41,604 nt of DNA from NCBI GenBank assembly GCA_016868195.1, contig VGHQ01000007.1, positions 1-41,604 of the forward strand, written 5' to 3'. The position numbers were made by a program, and so were the translations under genes. This stretch comes from Betaproteobacteria bacterium (GTDB lineage Bacteria > Pseudomonadota > Gammaproteobacteria > Burkholderiales > Methylophilaceae). Each line of letters begins with the position of its first letter. Position 1 is the first letter of the stretch. Positions 35,096 through 41,604 of this stretch are shown piece after piece. A model generated the notes under the pieces. The model was not told where the DNA came from. It ran no database searches and saw only the letters and a list, made by a program, of their open reading frames with translations.

Positions 35096-35440
35096 TTATT
35101 TCTTCTCACTCATTTCTTTCATTTCTTTTTCTATTTCAAGGATGGCATCATCTATTTTTGTCTCTTCTTTTTTCTCAACTACTGGAGGCGCTTTAGTTTT
35201 GCAAGATACTTCCATTTTATTTAGTACATAAGGCACAGACTCCGAGGTGCTAATTACATTATAACCATCCTCACATAACTCTTTTGCTTTTGCATTACAT
35301 GCATCGATAAGAATACATTTAATTTCAGTGACTAAAGGCTTATTTTTTTCAGTGGTTTCTTGTTTTGTGGTGTAAGTCATAGAACTACAAGCAGATATAA
35401 ATACCACACTTAGAAACATTAAGATATTTTTAGATTGCAT
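35096..35440 (-). CDS. Small lipoprotein of unknown function
   Basis: This 114-residue protein has a signal peptide with a lipobox ending in FISAC18, so it should be lipid-anchored. The mature part holds C-x3-A-x3-C with LCEDGYNVIS and a further C in EVSCKTK, a spacing seen in small lipoproteins of unknown function. The C-terminal third is a charged helix rich in Glu and Lys (EKKEETKIDDAILEIEKE). It stands alone on the minus strand between the MAPEG gene and tRNA-Gly. I do not recognise a named family. Confidence 0.75.
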   Translation of the reverse strand: MQSKNILMFLSVVFISACSSMTYTTKQETTEKNKPLVTEIKCILIDACNAKAKELCEDGYNVISTSESVPYVLNKMEVSCKTKAPPVVEKKEETKIDDAILEIEKEMKEMSEKK

Positions 35441-35517
35441 TTTAATAAGCCTTTCTTAATAGAGATTATGTCAGAATTATAATTAACTTTAGCTTAAACA
35501 ATATTTAATTTTTTAAA

Positions 35518-35591
35518 GCGGATGTAATTCAATGGCAGAATGTGAGCTTCCCAAGCTCAACATGCGGGTTCGATTCCCGTCATCCGCTCCA
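35518..35591 (+). tRNA. tRNA-Gly (anticodon CCC)
   Basis: Acceptor GCGGATG pairs with CATCCGC, then T and encoded CCA. The anticodon stem TGAGC/GCTCA encloses TTCCCAA, anticodon CCC, reading GGG. The T-arm (GCGGG TTCGATT CCCGT) is intact. It ends 4 bases before the stop of the convergent tspO-like gene. No duplicated 3' end was seen nearby to suggest an integration site. Confidence 0.96.
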
Positions 35592-35595
35592 ACGG

Positions 35596-36066
35596 TTAAA
35601 TTAATTTTGATGTGGCAAAAGTAGCAAAGAGTGACCAGAGTGTGACCATCAACATTAAATTAGAGCCAAGCTTTGTGATGCTCCGAATTCTGCCGGTGAT
35701 GAAAGCTGCAAAAGCAATTGTAAATAAATTTCCAATCAATTGATTGAAGTCATTTGTAAATCCTTGACTGTATAAAGGGTAGAGTACACAGTTTAAAAAT
35801 AAAATCGGCACTATTGAAAGCAATGCACGGTCACGTGTTTTCTTGATAAGCAGCCATTGTGTATAAGCCATAAAACCAATCAGCACTGTCCAAATAAGAC
35901 CAATCATCCAAGATGAAGGCAACAAAGGATATTCAGGTTTAATGGGTTGAGTGAATGATTGATTGATGTTGAATGTAAATATAATGCCATTTATCACCGT
36001 GGCAATGCTAAGGCTGATGAACAACAATTGAATAAGACCGCGGCGATTGGGCTTGATATTGAACAT
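35596..36066 (-). CDS. TspO/MBR family membrane protein
   Basis: This 156-residue protein has five hydrophobic segments, as in TspO (the mitochondrial benzodiazepine receptor family), and the typical YPLLPSSWMIGLIWTVLIGFMAYTQWLL, matching the conserved PP-W-F-x-VWT helix 2 region. LNCVLYPLYSQGF occupies the position of the NxxWS segment but departs from it. TspO proteins bind porphyrins and affect tetrapyrrole or photo-oxidative responses. Heme genes (hemL, hemW) lie in the window but not in its operon. The N-terminus has a basic patch (KPNRRG) before the first helix. It diverges from thiD. The match is moderate, so function is tentative. Confidence 0.72.
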   Translation of the reverse strand: MFNIKPNRRGLIQLLFISLSIATVINGIIFTFNINQSFTQPIKPEYPLLPSSWMIGLIWTVLIGFMAYTQWLLIKKTRDRALLSIVPILFLNCVLYPLYSQGFTNDFNQLIGNLFTIAFAAFITGRIRSITKLGSNLMLMVTLWSLFATFATSKLI

Positions 36067-36164
36067 GAACTATTCCTTAAAAAATAATTTTGTTGATTAA
36101 ACTTTTGAGTTATTAATTAATTCATAATACTACTGAAATTATGCGTTTTAAAAAACATTAAATC

Positions 36165-37004
36165 ATGAAAAAAAATCCTCCATGCGTCATGACATTTTCA
36201 GCAACCGATCCGACGGGCGGTGCTGGACTTCAGGCTGACGTTTTAACCCTTGCTAGCTTAGGCTGTCATCCTTTGTCTGTGACAACGGCGATTACCGTTC
36301 AAGATACTTCAGGTGTTGAAAGTATGATGGCTTTTGATGCGGACTGGGTGAATGACCAAGCACGTAGCTTATTAGAAGATATGCAAGTCGCTGCATTTAA
36401 ATGCGGTTTATTGGGCAATGTAGAAACGATTGCAATGATTGCAGAAATTGTGGCGGATTATCCGACTATTCCACTCATCATTGATCCTGTATTAGCCTCA
36501 GGCCGAGGTGATGCATTGGTGACCAATGAAATGATTAATGCGATGTCAGATTTGTTGTTATCTCAGGCAACACTTATTACACCGAATAGCATTGAAGCAA
36601 GACGTTTAGCATTTAGAGATCATGATGACTTTGGTGAAGCAAGTTTAGATGAATGTGCAGAGCGACTTCTTAATACGGGTTGCCAATTGGCTTTAATTAC
36701 CGGCACACATGAAGTAACGACCGAAGTCATCAACACCTTATATAACGAGCATGGCAAAGTGAGGAGCTACAACTGGGAAAGATTGGCAGGAAGCTATCAT
36801 GGTTCAGGCTGCACTTTAGCGTCAGCGATTGCAGGTTGTATGGCATTAGGATCCACCTTAGAAGAAGCGATTCAAGAAGGACAACGCTTTACTTGGCAGT
36901 CTTTAAAACACGGATTTAAGCCAGGCATGGGCCAATTTATTCCAGATCGACTTTTTTGGGCCCATGACGATGAATTGGAATATGCGCGATTCATTCATCA
37001 TTAA
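36165..37004 (+). CDS. thiD: Hydroxymethylpyrimidine/phosphomethylpyrimidine kinase
   Basis: ThiD phosphorylates HMP and then HMP-P to HMP-PP for thiamine synthesis. The 279-residue ribokinase-fold protein has FSATDPTGGAGLQADVLTLASLGCHPLSVTTAITVQDT at the N-terminus, KCGLLGNVETI, DPVLASGRGDALV, TPNSIEARRL, and the anion hole/catalytic GSYHGSGCTLASAIAGCMA. Length is slightly above E. coli (266). It overlaps thiE by 23 bases. No TPP riboswitch is visible in the 98 bases upstream. Confidence 0.96.
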   Translation: MKKNPPCVMTFSATDPTGGAGLQADVLTLASLGCHPLSVTTAITVQDTSGVESMMAFDADWVNDQARSLLEDMQVAAFKCGLLGNVETIAMIAEIVADYPTIPLIIDPVLASGRGDALVTNEMINAMSDLLLSQATLITPNSIEARRLAFRDHDDFGEASLDECAERLLNTGCQLALITGTHEVTTEVINTLYNEHGKVRSYNWERLAGSYHGSGCTLASAIAGCMALGSTLEEAIQEGQRFTWQSLKHGFKPGMGQFIPDRLFWAHDDELEYARFIHH

Positions 37005-37608
37005 AGGTTTGTACGCCATCACTCCCGATATAGCGGACTTAAATACCCTTATTCAAAAGACTCAATTGGCCATTGAAGGTGGTGCTTTTATGGTGCAATA
37101 TCGCAGCAAAATCCACAATCGTGAAGCTAAAATGCATCAATGTGCTGCTATTTTACGTCTTTGTCGTGAATATAAGATACCTTGTATTGTCAATGACGAT
37201 GTAGACATGTGTCGTGTTTTGCAGGCAGATGGTGTTCATTTAGGTGAAAAAGACGACAATATCGCAGATGTTAGGCGCATTTTAGGCGAAGATGCCATCA
37301 TTGGAGGCTCATGTTATGACCAACTGAACCGTGCAAAACAGGCTCAAAATGAGGGTGCAAGTTATGTGGCTTTTGGTGCGATGTTCGAAACCCTCACAAA
37401 ACCCCATGCACCGAGAGCCAGTTTTGAACTTTTAAGAGAGGCTAAATCTCAGATTCAAATCCCCATCGTTGCAATTGGGGGCATCACCATGAATAATGCT
37501 CATGATGTGATTAAGACGGGAATCGACGCGATCGCTGTCATTAATAGTCTTTTTGAGGCTAAAACCATTAAGGAAACCGCAGAAACATTCTCTAAGATGT
37601 TTCATTAA
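36982..37608 (+). CDS. thiE: Thiamine-phosphate synthase
   Basis: ThiE joins HMP-PP and thiazole phosphate to give thiamine phosphate. From ATG 36982 the protein has 208 residues and starts MRDSFIIKGLYAITPDI, the family N-terminus; ATGs at 36964 and 36970 are in frame but would only add residues inside thiD. Features are GGAFMVQYRSK, CIVNDDVDMCRVLQADGVHLGEKD, IIGGSCYD, YVAFGAMFETLTKPHAP and PIVAIGGITMNNA. It overlaps the thiD end, and hemL follows 6 bases after, so thiD-thiE-hemL is one transcript. Confidence 0.95.
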   Translation: MRDSFIIKGLYAITPDIADLNTLIQKTQLAIEGGAFMVQYRSKIHNREAKMHQCAAILRLCREYKIPCIVNDDVDMCRVLQADGVHLGEKDDNIADVRRILGEDAIIGGSCYDQLNRAKQAQNEGASYVAFGAMFETLTKPHAPRASFELLREAKSQIQIPIVAIGGITMNNAHDVIKTGIDAIAVINSLFEAKTIKETAETFSKMFH

Positions 37609-37614
37609 ATCGAT

Positions 37615-38895
37615 ATGAGTCAGAATAAAACGCTATTTGAACTTTCACAAAAAATCATTCCAGGTGGTGTGAATTCCCCTGTCCGCGCATTTAAGTCTGT
37701 AGGTGGCACGCCGATTTTTTTCAAAAAAGGTTTAGGCAGTAAGTTATGGGATGAAGATGGCCGTGAATATATTGACTATATTAATTCCTGGGGTCCGATG
37801 ATTTTGGGTCACGCGCACCCTCAAGTGCTTAAAGCCGTTCAAGAAGCCTCATTCGATAGTTTGTCATTTGGCGCACCCACAAAACGCGAGCTCGAGATGG
37901 CGGAACTTCTCGTGAAGCTCGTTCCTAGTATTGAACAAGTGAGATTGGTAAGTTCAGGCACAGAAGCTACCATGAGTGCGATTCGAGTTTCACGTGGATT
38001 TACGAAACGTGACACGCTCGTTAAATTTGAAGGTTGTTATCACGGTCACGCCGATGCGTTATTAGTGAAAGCAGGTTCAGGGCTCTTAACCTTTGGAGAA
38101 CCAAGTTCCGCCGGCGTTCCAGAGGATGTGGCAAAGTATACATTGACGCTTCCTTATAACGATGTAGAAGCACTCAAAACACTCTTTAAAGAAAAAGGTG
38201 ACACCATTGCAGCTGTCATTATTGAGCCCGTGGTTGGTAATATGAATTTTATTATTCCTACAATCGAATTCTTAAAAACACTTCGTGAGTTATGCACTAA
38301 ATATGGGGCTGTGCTTATTTTTGATGAAGTGATGACAGGCTTCAGAGTGCATTTAGGTGGCGCTCAAGCGCTCTATGGCATCACTCCTGATTTAACGACG
38401 CTAGGTAAAGTGATTGGTGGCGGTTTACCCGTGGGAGCCTTTGGCGGACGTCGCGACATTATGCAATGTTTAGCACCTTTAGGTCCTGTCTATCAAGCAG
38501 GCACATTGTCTGGAAACCCTGTAGCAGTGGCGGCAGGATTAGCTACTTTGAAATTAATTCAAGCCCCACATTTCTATGAGGCATTAACCAAAAAAACCAA
38601 GGCACTCGTGGACGGCTTAACAAAAGCTGCACGTGACTTACATGTGAAATTCAGCGCGCAATCAGTTGGCGGTATGTTCGGTATTTATTTCAGTGAAAAG
38701 GCTCCAACAAGCTTTGATGAAATTATGAAAAGTAATAAAGAGCAATTCAATCAATTCTTCCATCATATGCTTACCTCCGGTTTCTACTTTGGCCCATCTG
38801 CATTTGAGGCAGGTTTTGTGTCAAATGCCCACACAGACGTGGACATTCATCAAACGATTGAAGCCGCAAAAGAAGTCTTTCAAGTCCTTAAATAA
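37615..38895 (+). CDS. hemL: Glutamate-1-semialdehyde 2,1-aminomutase
   Basis: HemL converts glutamate-1-semialdehyde to 5-aminolevulinate in the C5 route to heme and cobalamin. The 426-residue PLP enzyme has the PLP lysine in [34 protein letters not shown] at the N-terminus, [41 protein letters not shown], and [17 protein letters not shown]. Length equals that of other HemL proteins. It belongs to the thiD-thiE-hemL transcript; thiE-hemL linkage is common in betaproteobacteria. Confidence 0.97.
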   Translation: MSQNKTLFELSQKIIPGGVNSPVRAFKSVGGTPIFFKKGLGSKLWDEDGREYIDYINSWGPMILGHAHPQVLKAVQEASFDSLSFGAPTKRELEMAELLVKLVPSIEQVRLVSSGTEATMSAIRVSRGFTKRDTLVKFEGCYHGHADALLVKAGSGLLTFGEPSSAGVPEDVAKYTLTLPYNDVEALKTLFKEKGDTIAAVIIEPVVGNMNFIIPTIEFLKTLRELCTKYGAVLIFDEVMTGFRVHLGGAQALYGITPDLTTLGKVIGGGLPVGAFGGRRDIMQCLAPLGPVYQAGTLSGNPVAVAAGLATLKLIQAPHFYEALTKKTKALVDGLTKAARDLHVKFSAQSVGGMFGIYFSEKAPTSFDEIMKSNKEQFNQFFHHMLTSGFYFGPSAFEAGFVSNAHTDVDIHQTIEAAKEVFQVLK

Positions 38896-38907
38896 GCTCA
38901 ATAATTG

Positions 38908-38936
38908 TTGAATTACAAGGCGTTAGGCTTTATGAT
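38908..38936 (+). promoter_or_regulatory. Sigma70 promoter of gltB
   Basis: TTGAAT (38908-38913), a 17-base spacer and TATGAT (38931-38936) lie 33 bases before the gltB ATG. The -10 overlaps an inverted repeat at 38934-38954. Confidence 0.6.
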
Positions 38937-38954
38937 TAAAGGTTCCGTTTAATC
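38934..38954. repeat. Inverted repeat over the gltB promoter start region
   Basis: GATTAAA (38934-38940) and TTTAATC (38948-38954) flank 7 bases. It begins within the -10 and covers the likely transcription start, a position typical of a repressor operator. A short T-run follows, so it could also act as a weak terminator after hemL. Confidence 0.55.
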
Positions 38955-38969
38955 TTTTTAATGTAGTTT

Positions 38970-41604
38970 ATGACTCAATTCGAAAGACCTGAGCAACAAG
39001 GTCTCTATAACCCTAAAAATGAGCATGACGCCTGTGGCGTCGGCTTTGTGGCTAACATTCATGGCACAAAAAGTCACACCATTGTGGCGCAAGGTCTTCA
39101 GATCCTGACGAACTTAACGCATCGAGGCGCGACAGGCTATGACCCGAAATTAGGTGATGGTGCCGGCATCCTCATTCAAATGCCAGACGGCCTCATTCGA
39201 GATGAAGCTAAAAAACTATCGATTGATTTGCCTGCTATAGGGCAATACGCATGTGGCCTTATTTTTTTTCCACAATCCACTCAGCATCGAAATCAATGTG
39301 AAAAGATCATCATCGACGTTATCAAGGAAGAAGGTCAAACATTTTTAGCTTGGCGAGATGTACCGACTAACAATGCAAATATCGCAGAGGCTGCGAAAGC
39401 GTTAGAGCCAAAAATTAAACAAGTCATCATTAGCCAGGGCAAAGAAATTAAAGATCAAAACCATTTCGAACGAAAACTTTTTGTCATTCGTAAACGTATT
39501 GAACATAGCATTAAAAAATTAGGGCTCGATGATCCTGCGCAGTTTTATATTCCATCTCTTTCAAGCCGCACGATTGTGTATAAGGGTATGCTGCTTGCAA
39601 ATGAAGTGGATACTTACTACCCAGATTTAAAAGATGAGCGTGTGACATCGGCATTAGCGCTTGTCCATCAACGTTTCTCAACGAACACATTCCCTGCATG
39701 GGATTTAGCGCATCCATTTAGAATGATTGCGCACAACGGTGAAATTAATACGGTACAAGGCAATGTGAATTGGATGCATGCACGACACGAAAGCATGCAA
39801 TCTGCGCTACTTGGTGATGATCTAGAAAAATTATGGCCACTCATTGTCGAGGGCCAATCAGACTCCGCATGTTTTGATAATTGTTTGGAGTTGTTAGTAG
39901 CAGGTGGCTATAGTCTTCCACATGCAATGATGATGTTAATTCCTGAAGCATGGTCAGGGAACCCGATGATGGATGAAAACCGCCGCGCATTCTATGAATA
40001 TCACGCTGCATTGATGGAACCATGGGATGGTCCAGCAGCAGTGGCATTTACCGATGGTCGTATGATTGGTGCCACATTAGATCGAAATGGATTACGTCCC
40101 GCACGGTATTTAATGACGAATGATGGTGTGGTGATGATGGCATCTGAAATGGGTGTACTTCAATTTCCACAAGAAAAAATTATAAAGAAGTGGCGTTTAC
40201 AACCAGGCAAAATGCTTCTCATTGATACTGAATCAGGTCGTATCATTGACGATGAAGAAGTAAAAAAAGAACTCGCAATACATAAACCTTATCGTCAGTG
40301 GATTGATAGTTCACGCTATTTCTTAGGTGACTTTCCAAAAATAAATAGCAAGACTGAACTTAAAGCGACACTTCTCGACACACAACAAAGTTTTGGTTTC
40401 ACACAAGAAGATATCAAATTTATTCTTCAACCGATGGTGGAGGATGGTGAAGAGAATTCAGGTTCGATGGGTAATGATGCAGCACTTCCTGTACTCTCAA
40501 AGAAACCAAAACTTATTTATAACTATTTCAAACAATTATTTGCGCAAGTCACTAATCCACCCATCGATCCTATTCGTGAAGAATTAGTGATGTCGCTTGT
40601 GACATTCATTGGACCCAAACCTAATTTATTAGCTGTCGATGAAACAAAACCAACGATGCGTCTTGAGATAAGTCAGCCCGTTTTAACGTTGGATGATCTA
40701 GACCAATTAAAAAATATTTCGAAACTCACAAAAGATGCCTACAAATCACTGGTCCTCGATATTACATACGATGTAAAGGGCCTTAAAAAAGACGACGCCT
40801 ATGGCATGAAAAAAGCACTTGACACACTTCGCCAAGACGCTCACAAAGCAGTGAAAGATGGTTACAACATTCTCATCTTATCTGATCGTAACCAATCAAA
40901 AGATCGTATGGCAATCCCAGCATTGTTAGCCACATCAGCTACTCATCAATATTTAGTGGGTGAAGGTTTGCGCACTAATACAGGGTTGGTAGTAGATACT
41001 GGTTCTGCGCGAGAAGTACATCACTTCGCACTTCTCGGTGGCTATGGGGCTGAAGCGATTTGTCCATGGCTAGCCTATGAGTCAATGAACGTCATATCAA
41101 CGGATCATAGCCTCGCCCATAAAAATTTTATTAAGTCGATTAGCAAAGGTCTTTATAAAGTCATGTCTAAGATGGGGATCTCGACTTATCAGTCTTATTG
41201 TGGCGCACAAATTTTTGAAGCAGTAGGCCTTAACTCCCAACTTATAAATACTTATTTCAAAGGCACCGCTACTAAGGTTGAAGGTATCGGCATTGAAGAA
41301 ATTGCGGAAGAAACGATGCGCATTCATCAATCTGCATTTGGATCCGATCCTGTATTAGCACATGCATTAGATGCAGGTGGTGAGTATGCATTTAGAGTCC
41401 GTGGCGAAGAGCACATGTGGACGCCAGATTCGATTGCAAAATTACAACACGCGACACGCACTAATCAATACAACACGTATAAAGAATATGCCGCTTTAAT
41501 TAATGATCAAACGAAACGTCAAATGACGTTACGTGGATTATTTAAATTAAAAACGAATGACAAAGCGATTTCGATTGATGAAGTTGAGCCCGCTAAAGAA
41601 ATTG
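38970..41604 (+). CDS. gltB: Glutamate synthase large subunit, N-terminal 878 codons (continues beyond window)
   Basis: GltB of NADPH glutamate synthase moves the amide of glutamine to 2-oxoglutarate, the main ammonia-assimilation route with glutamine synthetase. The visible frame is open to the window end. It starts MTQFERPEQQGLYNPKNEHD and the catalytic cysteine is C22 (HDACGVGFVANIHG), which should be exposed after removal of a 21-residue propeptide. The glutaminase domain follows (THRGATGYDPKLGDGAGILI; RFSTNTFPAWDLAHPFRMIAHNGEIN). The central domain includes GSARE-type residues and LSDRN. The start of the FMN synthase domain is seen at VEGIGIEEIAEETMRIH and SIDEVEPAKEI. It ends mid-gene, so gltD cannot be seen. 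Confidence 0.97.
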   Translation, partial: MTQFERPEQQGLYNPKNEHDACGVGFVANIHGTKSHTIVAQGLQILTNLTHRGATGYDPKLGDGAGILIQMPDGLIRDEAKKLSIDLPAIGQYACGLIFFPQSTQHRNQCEKIIIDVIKEEGQTFLAWRDVPTNNANIAEAAKALEPKIKQVIISQGKEIKDQNHFERKLFVIRKRIEHSIKKLGLDDPAQFYIPSLSSRTIVYKGMLLANEVDTYYPDLKDERVTSALALVHQRFSTNTFPAWDLAHPFRMIAHNGEINTVQGNVNWMHARHESMQSALLGDDLEKLWPLIVEGQSDSACFDNCLELLVAGGYSLPHAMMMLIPEAWSGNPMMDENRRAFYEYHAALMEPWDGPAAVAFTDGRMIGATLDRNGLRPARYLMTNDGVVMMASEMGVLQFPQEKIIKKWRLQPGKMLLIDTESGRIIDDEEVKKELAIHKPYRQWIDSSRYFLGDFPKINSKTELKATLLDTQQSFGFTQEDIKFILQPMVEDGEENSGSMGNDAALPVLSKKPKLIYNYFKQLFAQVTNPPIDPIREELVMSLVTFIGPKPNLLAVDETKPTMRLEISQPVLTLDDLDQLKNISKLTKDAYKSLVLDITYDVKGLKKDDAYGMKKALDTLRQDAHKAVKDGYNILILSDRNQSKDRMAIPALLATSATHQYLVGEGLRTNTGLVVDTGSAREVHHFALLGGYGAEAICPWLAYESMNVISTDHSLAHKNFIKSISKGLYKVMSKMGISTYQSYCGAQIFEAVGLNSQLINTYFKGTATKVEGIGIEEIAEETMRIHQSAFGSDPVLAHALDAGGEYAFRVRGEEHMWTPDSIAKLQHATRTNQYNTYKEYAALINDQTKRQMTLRGLFKLKTNDKAISIDEVEPAKEI

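Noticed and set aside
35518-35600. tRNA-Gly as an integration site of a mobile element
   Set aside because: No repeated tRNA 3' end, integrase or foreign-looking gene lies next to it; a tspO-like gene follows directly.
36067-36164. TPP riboswitch upstream of thiD
   Set aside because: The 98-base gap is AT-rich and shows no CTGAGA-type thi-box segments or room for the conserved fold.
39511-40047. Minus-strand open frames within gltB
   Set aside because: The plus-strand gltB frame is continuous here with clear glutaminase-domain motifs, so these are shadows.

Overview
The window is a gene-dense, AT-rich stretch of a bacterial chromosome made almost entirely of housekeeping genes. Intergenic gaps are short (none exceeds about 150 bases), promoters are sigma70-like and all four tRNAs encode their CCA ends. 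Gene content and order (yicC-gmk-rpoZ-spoT-ridA-recG; ubiC-tonB-ubiA; rplM-rpsI-argC-coiled-coil gene-bactofilin-erpA; rimP-nusA-infB-rbfA-truB-rpsO-pnp) point to a betaproteobacterium. The low GC and compact layout suggest a streamlined aquatic methylotroph of the Methylophilaceae (OM43 / Methylopumilus-like). That placement is an inference: no methanol dehydrogenase or other diagnostic gene lies in the window.

Layout. 1-3397 (minus): rph, rdgB, a 75-residue unknown, hemW, a DUF442-type sulfurtransferase/phosphatase and a radical SAM gene cut by the window edge, all apparently one transcript. 3532-12122 (plus): yicC, gmk, rpoZ, spoT, ridA, recG, ubiC, then tonB behind a near-consensus Fur box, then ubiA. 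12136-15368 (plus): rplM-rpsI with promoter and terminator, then argC, a membrane coiled-coil protein, bactofilin and erpA. 15376-17824 (minus): gltA and anmK. 17933-27647 (plus): tyrS, then the rimP-nusA-infB-rbfA-truB operon behind a leader terminator, rpsO and pnp. 27717-29507 (minus): folD and a DksA with a long lysine-rich repeat tail. 29644-34039 (plus): a small periplasmic EF-hand protein, tRNA-Pro, tRNA-Arg, tRNA-His, a MoeB/ThiF enzyme and valS. 34031-36066 (mostly minus): tusA, a rhodanese, a MAPEG protein, a lipoprotein and a TspO-like protein, with tRNA-Gly on the plus strand. 36165-41604 (plus): thiD-thiE-hemL and the first 878 codons of gltB.

How the parts fit. Much of the window concerns growth-rate control and the RNA/translation machinery: SpoT makes and degrades (p)ppGpp, DksA and omega are the RNA polymerase factors through which (p)ppGpp acts, and the tRNA-Pro promoter has a GC-rich discriminator of the stringently controlled kind. 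The standout is DksA: a canonical DksA domain is joined to an N-terminal tail of four 26-residue Lys/Ala/Val repeats resembling histone H1-like bacterial proteins, and three of the four 78-bp DNA units are identical. Other notable points are the Fur-box tonB promoter inside a ubiquinone locus, a terminator a few bases into the rimP-nusA leader, a compact EF-hand pair in a probable methylotroph, and a recG whose family-like N-terminus requires a CTG start. I found no phage, insertion sequence, CRISPR array or toxin-antitoxin locus.
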